A stretch of DNA of 64,000 nt from Thinopyrum elongatum (lineage: Eukaryota > Streptophyta > Magnoliopsida > Poales > Poaceae): positions 449,425,292-449,489,291 of the forward strand of contig CM022297.1 in assembly GCA_011799875.1 (NCBI GenBank), in the 5' to 3' direction. The notes beneath the pieces are model-generated. The model worked only from the letters and a program-made list of their open reading frames with translations. It was not told the origin of the DNA and searched no databases. A program made the translations under genes and the position numbers. This document shows, in pieces, positions 35,801-46,941 of this stretch. Numbering within the stretch: the first letter of the stretch is position 1; every line of letters starts with the position of its first letter.

Positions 35801-36836
35801 GCTGGCCAAGGAGAACTTGCAGAAGGCTAAGGATGAAGCAGCTGCCATGGGAGGTAATAACCTGTCGACTGTTTGCCTTGCCATCTTTCCTTTTCATCTT
35901 TTGAACCGAGTGAATCCACTCGAACAGATGTGCGTAGTGAAAATCGACAACTCCAAGCTCGTCTGAAGAATGTTATTTCTTTAGACAAAATGAAGTAGGC
36001 TCTAGAGCAGAAGGACCTCGACCTTGCCGCAGCGCAGAAGACGGCGCGGGAGAGAACTGAACTTGCCGACAAGAAGCTGGCTTCAGTCGGCAAGTTGGAA
36101 GAAGAAAACGCCAAGCTGAAGACTGCCATTGATGAAGCCAACAAAGAAGTCGTGCAGCTGAAGAAGGACAAGGTGGCCTTGACCGACAAAGTCGGAGATC
36201 TCACTCGGAGGAGGGACGAACTGGAGGCTTATCTAGGAGGACTCGCCAAGAAGATGTTCCTTATGCTCGAAGGTACTTTCCTTTGTCCGACTGATTTGTA
36301 ACTGTCGACTCATCACATAACTGTCGACTCACCATTTTTCTGTGTGTGCAGAATTCTGTCAAAACTTCGAGGTAGAGACTGGGCGGATTGAGACGAATCT
36401 GGACCCCATTAACTCCCCTATCAAGGACGAAGCTGCGATGAATGTGCTGTGACTGGAATCTCGCCTCGCCAGCGTCACAGACTATCTTGCACGACTGAAG
36501 GTGGTGGTGTCGCGGATTGACACGGAGCTCTGGCCAGGAGTGACATTCTAGAATGACCTCGAGTCTCTGATGACTCGACTTAATGAAATCCCCGGTCGAG
36601 TACAGGCGTGGAAGAAGTCATCTGCTCGGTGCGGCGCTGACGTGGCTCTGTCTCTTGTCTGCGTTCATTGCAAGGAAGTTAAAGAAGAGAAGCTGGCAGC
36701 TCTCAAGGTCGCCAATACCAAGAAGCTTCAATTCCAGTCCTTCATGGAGACTTTCATCGACGCTGCTACTCGTATTGCTGATGGAATCGACCTGGACGAG
36801 TTCGTCGAGCCAGCTAGCCCTCCTCCTGCGGAGTGA
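32896..36836 (+). pseudogene. Antisense PF04195-type gene of element E, seven exons, broken
   Basis: Exons, with GT-AG introns and matching phases: 32896-33887, 33977-34329, 34423-34505, 34585-35030, 35730-35853, 35928-36272 and 36352-36836. Exon 1 encodes the domain called putative gypsy-type transposon (PF04195): the sequence around GFTLPPHPFF, FFGAQLHHFSPNTI, YRPHWGLFKHIFTC and ITGNKDNPRG is characteristic. Exons 2-4 are Ser/Pro/Asp-rich, and exons 5-7 form a long charged coiled coil (ELADKKLASVGKLEEENAK). Lesions: one T missing in the run 33195-33199, TAG 35996-35998, TGA 36450-36452 and TAG 36549-36551. It lies between the 3' LTR and integrase, opposite to gag-pol, where some Tat-lineage elements carry an antisense ORF. 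Biochemical function is unknown. ATG choice is supported by the TATA box. Confidence 0.8.
35225..35645 (+). repeat. Three ~130-140-bp tandem units in intron 4 of the antisense gene
   Basis: Each unit contains AGTGGGGGCACGC, then GTGCACCCACTGGGTG and TAGTCCCCGAGAC. Cores lie near 35268-35312, 35411-35455 and 35553-35597. AGTGGGGGCAC and GTGCACCCACT form an 11-bp stem with one mismatch and a 5-base loop in the second and third units. Confidence 0.8.
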
Positions 36837-37051
36837 ACAAACTTTATGCCTTGATTTTATTTGCCTCGGAATGCCGAGTGATTTTGTAACCGTTAAACTT
36901 CTTTCGGGCCTGAGGCCTGAGCACTTCCGTTCGCGGTTCTGAACCTTGCTGGATTTATCCGAACTTGGTTTTTCTTCGAATATGGTTGCTTTGTCTTTAC
37001 CACTTTTAAGTCTCTTGACTCCGAGTAAAACTTGACTCTTCACTCGGAATA

Positions 37052-37182
37052 GACGTTGTACTTGTGACGCAGCTCCGACGAGAGGGCCGCGAAAATGAGC
37101 ACTAGGTGCCGCACATGACCTGCACCTCGTTGTCCTTGCGGATCGGGATAGAGCGGATGTTGCACTTGTGACGCAGCTCCGA
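37052..37182 (-). pseudogene. RPL26: Two fragments of ribosomal protein gene RPL26 (uL24)
   Basis: On the minus strand 37182-37103 reads ELRHKCNIRSIPIRKDNEVQ and then VMCGT followed by a stop. This matches the conserved N-terminal region of plant 60S ribosomal protein L26. Immediately next, 37102-37052 reads VLIFAALSSELRHKYNV, the segment starting a little earlier in the same protein. The two pieces are direct repeats overlapping in the ELRHK region. Both are far too short to function. They sit between the antisense gene and the hairpin array of element E. The identification is by motif recognition. Confidence 0.75.
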
Positions 37183-37185
37183 GTA

Positions 37186-38020
37186 TCTTTGTAATTTAGG
37201 CGAATCTGATTCGCGGCTAAGCCCCCGAGTGAGAGGGTTGCTCTTCACTCGGAGTGATTTTTTAACTTAGGCGAGTATGGGATCGCAGCTAAGCCTCCGA
37301 GTGAGAGGGTTGCTCTTCACTCGGAGTGGTTTTTTAACTTAGGCGAGTACGGGATCGCAGCTAAGCCTCCGAGTGAGAGGGTTGCTCTTCACTCGGAGTG
37401 GTTTTTTAACTTAGGCGAGTACGGGATCACAACTAAGCCTCCGCGTGAGAGGGTTGCTCTTCACTCAGAGTGTTTTTTTAACTTAGGCGAGTACGGGATC
37501 ACGGCTAAGCCCCCGAGTGAGAGGGTTGCTCTTCACTCGGAGTGGTTTGTTAACTTAGGCGAGTACGGGATCGCGGCTAAGCCCCCGGGTGAGAGGGTTG
37601 CTCTTCACTCGGAGTATTTTTGACTTAGGCGAGTACAGGATAGCAGCCAAGCCCCCGAGTGAGAGGGTTGCTCTTCACTCAGAGTGTTTTTGAAACTTAG
37701 GCGAATCGGGTTCGCGGCTAAGCCCCCCCGAGTGAGAGGGTTGCTCCTCACTCGGAGTGTTTTTGAAACTTAGGCGAATCGGGTTTGCGGCTAAGCCCCC
37801 GAGTGAGAGGGTTGCTCTTCACTCGGAGTGTTTTTGAAACTTAGGCAAATCGAGTTCGCGGCTAAGCCCCCGAGTGAGAGGGTTGCTCTTCACTCGGAGT
37901 GTTTTTGAAACTTAGGCGAATCAGATTCGCGGGCTAAGCCCCCGAGTGAGAGGGTTGCTCTTCACTCGGAGTGGTTTTTGATACTTAGGCGAATCGGATT
38001 CGCGGCTAAGCCACCCACTG
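37186..38020. repeat. Array of 11 ~72-bp units, each with two inverted repeats
   Basis: The core GTGAGAGGGTTGCTC occurs 11 times from 37229 to 37946, spacing about 72 bp. Each unit has CCGAGTGA and TCACTCGG as an 8-bp stem around a 12-base loop. Several right-hand units also have CTTAGGCGAATC and GATTCGCGGCTAAG as a second stem. The array is in the non-coding space of element E between the integrase end and the antisense gene. Confidence 0.93.
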
Positions 38021-38131
38021 GGGGATTTGAACACATGTGTTTATGGGATAACAATCATTAAGACACTGCAAAAATCTTGTCTTTGATAAGTAGACTGAAG
38101 GATTCTTATTACAACTCGTCGATCTGAGTGT

Positions 38132-40458
38132 TTAGGTATAAAAACGGCAAAGCAGATCCGCATTCCACGAGCGTGGCTCATCTTCTTTCTTGGCAATGTT
38201 GTAGAGGTGATACGCCCCATTGTGGAGCACCTTGGTGATGATGAAGGGCCCTTCCCAGGCCGGAGCAAGCTTGTGAGGCCGCTTCTGGTGTACTCGGAGT
38301 ACAAGGTCTCCTTCCTGAAACGCTCGGCCTCTGACATTTCGGGCATGGAATCGACGCAAGTCCTGCTGATAAATGGTCGACCGGATCAGCGCCATCCCAT
38401 GTTCCTCCTCTAGGAGATCAACTGCGTCTTGGCGTGCCTATTCTGCCTCTGCCTCTGAGAAGAGTTCTACTCGGGAAGCATTGTGCAGCAAGTCACTCGG
38501 AAGGACAGCTTCGACTCCGTATACCATGAAGAAGGGTGTTCGGTCAGTCGACCGGTTAGGAGTTGTTCTCAGTCCCCATAGGACAGATGGTAATTCAGTC
38601 ACCCAGGCCCCAGCAGCATGCTTGAGATCGCGCATCAGTCGGGGTTTTAGCCCTTGAAGGATCAAACCATTCGCCCTTTCTGCCTGACCATTTGACTGCG
38701 GGTGCGCAACAGATGCGTAATCGACCTGAGTGCCTTGGGAAGCACAAAACACTCTGAACTCATCAGAATCAAAGTTAGAGCCATTATCCGTGATAATGCT
38801 ATGAGGGACTCCATATCTGAATATCAACTCTCTGATGAAACTGATGGCAGTGCTTGAATCAAGATTCTTGATAGGCTTGGCTTCAATCCATTTGGTGAAT
38901 TTGTCGACTGCTATGAGCAAATGAGTAAAGCCACTTCTGCCGGTCTTGAAAGGTCCAACCATGTCCAAACCCCAAGCTGCAAACGGCCAGATGAGTGGAA
39001 TATTCTTCAAGGTGGACGCAGGCTTATGAGACATGTTTCAATAAAATTGGCAGCCTTCGCACTTGTCGACTATATCTTTAGCCATCTCATTTGCACGCGG
39101 CGAGTAAAATTCTGATCGGTATGCTTTGGCCAGGATGGTCCGAGAGGACGCATGGTGACCACAGGTCTCCGAGTGGATTTCATTTAAGATCAGTCGACCT
39201 TCTTCTGGGGAAATGCAACGCTGAGCAACTCCAGTTACACTTTCTCTGTAAAGTTGTCCTCTAATTACTGTGAAGGCTTTGGATCGGCGGACGATCTGAC
39301 GGGCCTCATCCTCATCTTCTAGGAGCTCCTGCCTGAGCAGATATGCGATATACAGTATCGTCCAATTGGGAGTGATCACTAAAACATCCATGATCAGGTC
39401 GACCACGGCTGGGACTTCAATCTCAGTCGGATTGGTTGAGCTTATCGGTTGCGGGGGCTCTTCCGTGAAGGGATCTTCTTGAACTGACGGGGTGTGGAGA
39501 TGCTCCAAGAACACATTACTGGGGATAGGCTTCCAAGTGGAACCTATCTTCGCCAGATCATCAGCAGCTTGATTCTTGATTCGAGGTATGTGGTGGAGCT
39601 CTAACCCCTCAAACTTCTTCTCTAGCTTTCTTACTGCATTGCAATAACCGGTCATAGCTGGGCTCCTGATATCCCACTCCTTCATCACCTGATTGACCAC
39701 TAAGTCTGAGTCGCCGTAGACCATCAGGCGACGGACGCCGAGTGAAATGGCCATACGTAACCCATACAAAAGTGCCTCATACTCAGCTTCATTGTTTGAA
39801 GAATCAAAGTGAATCTGGAGGACATAGCTAAGCTTGTCACCTCTCGGGGATACCAAGACCACTCCAGCACCAGAGAGATTCACCATTTTGGACCCATCAA
39901 AGAACATAGTCCAATGTTCCAAGTGAACCTGAGTCGGTTGCTCCTGCTCAATCCACTCGGCGAGGAAATCTGCTATTGCCTGAGACTTGATTGCTTTCTT
40001 TGCCTCAAAATTGATATCCAAAGGAAGGAGTTCAATCGCCCACTTGGCCACTCAACCAGTTGCGTCTCGATTGTTCAGAATTTCAGATAATGGGGCATCG
40101 CTGACGACTGAAACCGAGTGGTCTGCAAAGTAATGTGCGACTTTCTTCGTGGTCAAGTAAATCCCATAGACAAGCTTCTGATAATGCGGGTATCTCTGCT
40201 TGGACGGAGTCAAGACTTCAGAAATATAGTACACTGGGCGTTGAACTTTGTAGGCTTTGCCTTCTTCTTCCCGCTCGACCATGAGCACTGTGCTGACAAC
40301 CTGTCCAGTGGCTGCAATATATAGCAACAGAGGCTCTTTGCTGACTGGAGCAGCAAGCACCGGCTGGGTGGAAAGCAGGGCTATGAGCTCTTCAAACACT
40401 GCTTCAGCTTCAGGATTCCACTCGAACTTGTCAGACTTCTTCATCAGTCGGTAAAGAG
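38132..40458 (-). pseudogene. pol: pol of element E, distal part: RNase H x2 and integrase
   Basis: One frame on the minus strand, interrupted on the right by element F. It begins in the RT thumb, then the first RNase H-like domain (PLLLYIAATGQVVSTVL near 40340). A second RNase H follows (MFFDGSKMVNLSGAGVVL near 39910, NNEAEYEALLYGL near 39790, GDSDLVVNQV near 39710). Then come the integrase zinc region (HHASSRT..CEGCQ, 39160-39050), the core (DMVGPFKTG near 38970, TDNGSNFDS near 38800, HPQSNGQAER near 38710) and a C-terminal domain with WEGPFII near 38220. Two RNase H domains are the known hallmark of the Tat lineage. Stops TGA 40052-40054, TGA 39038-39040 and TAG 38438-38440 each fit one transition. 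The continuation upstream is at 50444-52448. Confidence 0.88.
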
Positions 40459-40463
40459 GTAAT

Positions 40464-40934
40464 TGTCGGTTTCAAAACCGGTGGATCTCGGGTAGGGGGT
40501 CCTGAACTATGCGTCTAAGGTCGATGGTAACAGGAGACGGGGGACATGATGTTTACCCAGGTTCGGGCCCTCTCTATGGAGGTAATACCCTACATCCTGC
40601 TTGATTGATCTTGATGAATATGAGTATTACAAGAGTTGATCTACCACGAGATCGTAATGGCTAAATCCCTAGAAGTCTAGCCTGTCTGATTATGATTGCC
40701 TCTATGGACTAAACCCTCCAGTTTATATAGACACCGGAGGGGGCTAGGGTTGTACAAAGTCGGTTACAGAGAACGGAATCTTCATATCTGAGCGCCAAGC
40801 TTGTCTTCCACGCCAAGGAGAGTCCCATCCGGACACGGGAGAGAGCCTTCTGTCTTGTATCTTCATGGCCCATCAGTCCGGCCCACATTACATAGCCTGG
40901 ACGCCCGAGGACCCCTTAATCCAAGACTCCCTCA
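40464..40934 (-). mobile_element. 3' LTR of element F
   Basis: 471 bp, plus-strand ends TGTCGGTTTCAAAACC and GACTCCCTCA. It matches 49973-50443 almost throughout; visible differences are mostly transitions. Confidence 0.92.
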
Positions 40935-40952
40935 GTAGCCCCTGAACCAGGC
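40935..40952 (-). other. Polypurine tract of element F
   Basis: On the minus strand GCCTGGTTCAGGGGCTAC precedes the LTR start TGAGGGAGTC. Confidence 0.6.
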
Positions 40953-41370
40953 TTCAATGATGATGTGTCCGGCGCGCAGATTGTCTTCGGCATTGCAAGC
41001 CGGGTTCCTCCTCCGAATACTCCAGAACAGACTTCGAGCACAGAAAACATGTCCGGCTCTGCAAAACAAGTACCACACACAACCGCAGAGAGTATAATAT
41101 TTCACGAGTCCAATCTGCTGACAACTTTTTGTAACGCGACAACATGTTCCTGCACGGTCTTTATTTCGAACCGTTTTCTTTTTAGCCTCCCGCTCCACGT
41201 TTTGAGAAGTGGTTTTATTGGCACATCTTGTCGAAGTAGAGATCATGTCCCCTTATTACGGGATTCTCATCAATACGGGCGTGGGTAACCCAACCGTCCC
41301 GTTGGTATGATTCCTTGGGAATAGGCAGGTTTTGAGGCCTAGGAGGAGGCGTCTTGATATTCATCGCCTT

Positions 41371-41380
41371 TATAAAGGGG
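41371..41380 (+). promoter_or_regulatory. TATA box of the antisense gene in element F
   Basis: TATAAAGGGG lies 113 bases before the ATG at 41484, on the strand opposite to gag. Confidence 0.55.
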
Positions 41381-41483
41381 CACAGTCCCATCTTTCTCCT
41401 CTACGCTTTCCCTCTTCCTCATCCTTTCCAACCTCGAGTTCTAGCACCCAAGGTTCAATTTATTTGTTCCGAGCCTCCTAGTC

Positions 41484-44400
41484 ATGTCCGGACCCAACCC
41501 TCAAGGCCGGTGGGTGGCCTCCTCCGTCACAGAGGAGGATATCGCGAAGCTCCGGGCGGTAAAATACCTGACCGCGGAAATCCCCCACAGGCTCCCTGCT
41601 CAAGGGCAGGTCATTCCTACTCCCAGATCCGGCGAGAGGGTTGTATTCATCTCTCACTTCCTCCGAGGGCTAGGGTTCGCTCTCCATCCCTTTGTTCGCG
41701 GACTCATGTTCTATTACGGGCTAGATTTTCATGACCTAGCTCTGAACTCCTTTCTTCACATCTCGGCATTCATCGTCATGTGCGAGGCCTTTCTCCGCAC
41801 TCCCCCACACTTTGCCTTATGGCTCAAGACCTTTAATATGAAGCCGAAGGTAGTCGATGGGAAGCAAGCGGAGTGCGGCGGTGCGACGGTGAGCAAACTC
41901 ACCCACACACCTTGGCCAAAAGGCTCTTTCACGGAAACCTCCAACCTATGGCAACGGGAGTGGTTTTACGTCACTGAACCCCGTGGTACCAAGTGGGCAG
42001 CTACACCTGCGTTCCGGCCTGGCCCTCCATTATGGCTCGCATCATGGATTAATAAGGGGCTGGACTGGGATTAATGGACGAAGTGCAGACACTACAAAGC
42101 CGCATCCGGAGCCTCCTCGAGAAGGACACCGGCCTCATCGACGTAATCCAGGTAATGCTAGTCCGCTGGGTCCTGCCGTGCCAGCGACGGCCCCTCCGCA
42201 TGTGGGAGTTCAATCCGGAAGGACCACAGACTCTTCAGCACTTCTTTGGCATGATGCACAAAGGAATGTGGAAGTTATTCTTCGGGACACGAAAACAGTG
42301 GCCGGATACTACCGAGGACATCGGCCTCGACTGCAACCATCCAGATACCTCGGTAAGCCCTCGACTCCCGAACACAGCTTAGTTAAATATCTCGTAACAA
42401 TATACTGAGAAACCATCTTCGACCAGGGCTGGATCAAGAAGGCGGAAAGAATTAAGTGTTCGGCCCCTCTTCCTGAAGACTCAGCAGATCCTGTGTTAAC
42501 AAGGATGCTGGCTCCGGCGCCATACCAAGTGTCGGCGAAGGGGGACAAAGAGGAGAGCAAGAAGGCCAAAGGTGACCTCTATCTTAAAGGTACACCGGAC
42601 ACGGTGTCCGGGGAGATTGGAACTCCCTCTTCAGAAGACAAAAGAGAAGGAGAAACTGACATCCCCTCTCCCGATGGGAAGAAGAGGGCCGCCTCCGAAG
42701 ATTTGGAAGCGAAGGCTCCTAAGCGAGGGAAGATGCCCCTGTCAGGTGGCTCGGGTTCAGAAGACGACGTTGTCGCGCAGTTCCTCCATAAGGACAAGCC
42801 TTTAGCCGAATCGTAAGTGAACAGGGGCGTCCGAAACATATCCCATTGCTTTCCGGTTACCAGGGTAACATTTAAAATATATGTTTGCAGTCCGGGACGC
42901 AGTCTTCCTCAACAATCCTCCTCCTCGGGGGATCTTCTTCCGGAGATGATGGAAAGCGAGACGCCTCTACAGATCTTCTCGCCCGACAGGGCAGACGACT
43001 CCGAGGTGTCGTCCCGGAGGATCTCTCCCGACCAACAAGCGGTGCGAGGGATAATGAAAACTACGCCCGAAGGTGATACTTCGGCCGTCCAGATTCCGGG
43101 GCATGCGGACCCTATGGGGACCAATAATAAAGGGCCCGGACTATCCGGTTTACAGCCGGGGACGACTCTAGAGCCGGGTAAACATATTTTTTCGAAGGGA
43201 GTCCGTACTCCCGCGGCCGCTCCCAGGGATCCGAGGGCGCCGGATACAATGACGGGCATGCTGCAACATGGATCCGTTTCAGAGGAACATCGTACCTTAA
43301 TGGGTACGGTAGTTGAGAGGATTCTGGCCGCGAGAAGCGCATTGAATGAATCCTTCATGAGCCTGCTAAGAGGCTTCGAGGTATGCAATGTAATATCTTT
43401 AATTGCACTTCTTCGTGCAAAATGCACCTGTGTATAGATAGTAGCCCCTGAGACTCTGGTTGGCGTCCGGAGGGAGGCGATCAGAGGATCAAAAAAGATA
43501 TTCCCAGGAAATAATCTGATGGATTGGAACGCAAGCTGTTTCATCCATGACGACTGCCCAAGCTACAGAGGTTGCAAGGCTGAAGCAGAAACTTGATGTG
43601 GCGGATAACGACCTCACACTTATTAACAGGCGGCTCGACGAGGCGCAAGGTATGTTTTTGGGGCAGTCAGTATATGTAAGTATGATAATATCAGCATGAT
43701 GCTAAAAATTATATACTGAGATATGCATAACTACAGATAATGCTGCCGCAGTTGAGGCCCTACGGGCTGAGCTTGCCCGGGCCAAGGAGCAAGCCAGGAT
43801 GAGTGAAGTGGCTGCCAAGAAGGCAGCTGCTGAGTTAAAGGCCGAACAGGCTGCTCGGCGCCAGTGCGAGGAGAGAATATCTACCATGACGCGTGAGCTA
43901 AAAGATGCCAATGTTCGATGCGAATTCCTCAAGAAGGATAACAAAGCCAGAACAGTTAAACTCGGCAAGGCCTTACAAGAGGCGAGAGAAGCACGGTCCG
44001 AGTCTAGAGCGGCTCGGGAAGAGATCCGGCAAGCTGGGGAGATAGCGGCCGGTAAGCCCTTCTTATTGCAAACTTAATTCGGCGATCCGAAGTATGCCCC
44101 CCTTAATCAAATGTGGAGTTCGCCAGACGCATTCTTGGACTTGCCGAAGAGTGTCTCCGATGCGGCGTAGTTTTTCCAAGCGCAAGAAGGACGTGCAACA
44201 GAGAAGCTTTTCTGGTCGCAATTCAGCATGCCTAAGCGTCCGTTGTTACTGAACGAACAGATGGCCCAGTGGGCCGAGCTCCACAAGATATCCGGATCTG
44301 CCATGAAGGACGTCGTGGTCCGGCTGTGGCCGACTGAGCCAATTTTGAATAGTTATTTCGGTTTGGTGCAGCGACTTGTTGATGCGGTGCCGCGTATCAG

Positions 44401-44611
44401 CGCTGTTAAGCTGTCAATGTGCATTGAGGGTGCACGGATGGCCTTTGCCCGCGTCAAGATGTACTGGGCGAAGATGAAGGCCACCGATATTGCAGCGAAG
44501 AGTCCACCCGAGGGCAAGGACCATCACACGCCAGAGCATTATTTTGAGGATGTCCTAGAGGGTGCCCGCTTGATAGAGGGTCAGTGCTCGAAAGATATGA
44601 TGTTCGAATGA
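41484..44611 (+). pseudogene. Antisense PF04195-type gene of element F, about five exons, broken
   Basis: Likely exons are 41484-42352, about 42400-42812, 42891-43380, about 43537-43649 and 43737-44611, with GT-AG borders at most junctions. Exon 1 encodes a PF04195 domain (GFALHPFVRGLMFYYGLDFHD, then HISAFIVMCEAFL). The following exons are Ser/Pro/acidic-rich, then a coiled coil (EALRAELARAKEQARMSEVAA), then a C-terminal globular part (SYFGLVQRLVDAVPRIS). Lesions: a reading-frame change near 42070, TAA 44075-44077 and TAG 44168-44170. Its position between 3' LTR and the end of the sense genes matches the antisense gene of element E, although the two proteins are clearly divergent. Function is unknown. 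The start of exon 4 is uncertain. Confidence 0.72.
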
Positions 44612-45837
44612 ATATACCAAATTTGTAAAAACAATGATATATAAAGGCCATATTTTTTATACTTTTGCCTGAAAGTTTTGGTTCCTCCTGTGCGGCCGTT
44701 CTTAGTATAATCTGAAAGTTTGCCAGTCGTCAGCTTCAGCCCCCTCGCATATAATACGGGGGTGTTCGGAAAAGCACTTGATCACTCTTGACCCAACGTC
44801 TTGGTCCATGAAGGAGGTGTCAATGCGGCAAACTAGGCAATCGGACTATAGGGCTTTAACACTTTCACTTAGCCATAGGAGTTTGACGGCGGGTCTATGA
44901 TATAGCCCCTGGTATGTACGCGTTTGCCCGAATACGGTGCGTTACATAGGTGACCCGAAAAACGGTCCTTTGTGTAATACGGAAAGAATCGCGAAAGATT
45001 CTGATGAGTCATCGAGTGGTTGACCAGCTCTCGCCGCATCATGACAGTCAGTTTTCGGCTTTCTCTATTGAGGTGCTCATCCGGATAAACCAGGACACAA
45101 TCGCAGTAGTTCTCCCTTTACTACCTTAGCCGATATAGCGGAACGTAAGGTAGTAAGCACAGGAGCCGGGCAACCCAACTATTGACCAAAGACATGATTC
45201 AGAGCTGATGCATATAAGGCCAAACTCATGACGCCGAAGTGTGCTGAAAAGCTGTTCGGACTTGTCGGCAACTCATGTGTTGCCGTATCGAGCCCCTGGC
45301 AATTTGTGCCGAGGTGCGTTCGTGAAACAACCGAAGAAGCAAAATTCAGTACGTAGGAAAAGCGAATACTGAATACAGGTTATGTTCACTGGAATCTGAT
45401 TGACACGTCAAACGCAATTCTACAGATTATAACGCCCCTACCCGGGCTATTTAACATGCCAGGGGCCGAGGGCTGAGGAAAAAGGCACTTTACAGGTTTA
45501 AAATAAAGAGTGCGGTCTTACTAAAATCATTAGGACCTCCTGTCGCACGTCTGCGCCGCCTTGCCTCAGTTAAAGAACTCCTTAGTAGGAATAGCCTTTG
45601 GTTATTTATACGAAGCCGAACTTTAGAAAGAGTCCGTAAGATGACCAGGCTTTGAATCACCTGTTGTAAAGAACAAAAAATAGTTAGAAAAAGTAAAAAG
45701 ACTATGAGGGTGCGGACCGCATTGTAGGCCTGTCCGTACTGTGCCTCCGCCGATGACCATGGTTTTTTAAGTGCATAATTATGTATGCTTGGTATAAACT
45801 TCGCGGCTATATGGGGCGGACGATGGAGGCCGAACTG
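44612..45837 (-). repeat. Non-coding spacer of element F
   Basis: About 1.2 kb between the end of the antisense gene and the end of the protease frame. I see no RT, RNase H or integrase motif on either strand, and no repeat array. Confidence 0.55.
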
Positions 45838-46941
45838 CTAATCCAGCTCTGAGATTGGTTGGTCCTGTTTAGCAGAGACCGGCGGCTTGACGGCCGATGA
45901 GATACGCAGCTTGATAAGGCCGCTTTGTACTTTGGCTGCAGCAGCCATAGTACGCTCTTCTGTACGGAGGGAGCATTCCGTATTTCCGTTTATCGTGATG
46001 ACGCCGCGTGGACCGGGCATCTTAAGATTGAAATAGGCGTAATGTGGGACCGCATTAAAACGAGTAAAAGCGGTACGCCCGAGTAGTGCGTGGTAGCTAC
46101 TGCGAAACGGTACAATATCGAAGGTCAAGCCTTCGCTTCTAAAGTTGTTTGGCGAGCCGAAAACGACTTCCAATGTAATTGAGCCCGTGCAGCAAGCTTC
46201 TACGCCGGACACTGCTCCCTTGAAGGTAGCTGTGGTGGGCTTGATTCGTGAAGGATCAATGCCCATTTTGCGGACAGTGTCTTGGTAGAGTAGATTAAGA
46301 CTACTGCCGCTGTCCATAAGGACTTTCGTGAGATGGAACCCATCAATAATTGGATCGAGGATCAGAGCTTCCGAACTTTCATGACAGATACTGGCTGGGT
46401 GGTCCTTGCGATCAAAAGTGATCGGGCAGGCCGCCCATTGGCTTAATTTTGGGGTGCCTGGCTCTATGGCATTGGCGTCCTGTAGTGCGCGCTTGCGCTC
46501 CTCTGTAGGGATGTGTGTCACGTATACCATGTTGACTGTTTTTACTTCGGGCGGAAATTGCTTCTAACCCCCGGTGTTCGGTTGGCGAGTCTCTTCGTCA
46601 TCGCTATCACTGGGCGGCCCCTTCCCCTTGTGTTCGGCGTTAAGCTTGCCGGCTTGTTTGAAGACCCAACAGCTTCTGTTGGTGTGATTGGCTGGTTTAT
46701 CGGGGGTGCCATGAATCTGGCAGGGCCGATCCCGTATCTTGTCTAAATTGGATGGTCCGTCTCTGTTTGCCTTGAATGGCTTTTTCCGTTGACCGGTTTT
46801 GGAGCTGCTGAATCCGGCGTTTACCGCCGTGTCTTGCGTTCTATTATTTCGACGCTTGTGTTTATTGCGCCGTGGCTTGCCGTTGCCGTCTCGAACTTCG
46901 GAAGTGCCCGGGTCACTGGTGCTGTTGCTTCTACGAGCGAG
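45838..46941 (-). pseudogene. Protease region of element F
   Basis: The frame continues from gag after a TAG at 46942-46944 and has a further TAG at 46564-46566, then is open to the TAA-type end at 45838. The aspartic protease has VLMDSGSSLNLLY as active-site motif (about 46330) and the flap/second region YHALLGRTAF (about 46090). The sequence LKMPGPRGVITINGN (about 46010) has a near-identical counterpart in the protease of element E (about 51590), so the two elements are related. No RT follows. Confidence 0.8.

Noticed and set aside
37186..38020. Evenly spaced repeats that could be mistaken for a CRISPR array
   Set aside because: The units are tandem and similar throughout, with no unique spacers, and the sequence is plant nuclear transposon DNA.
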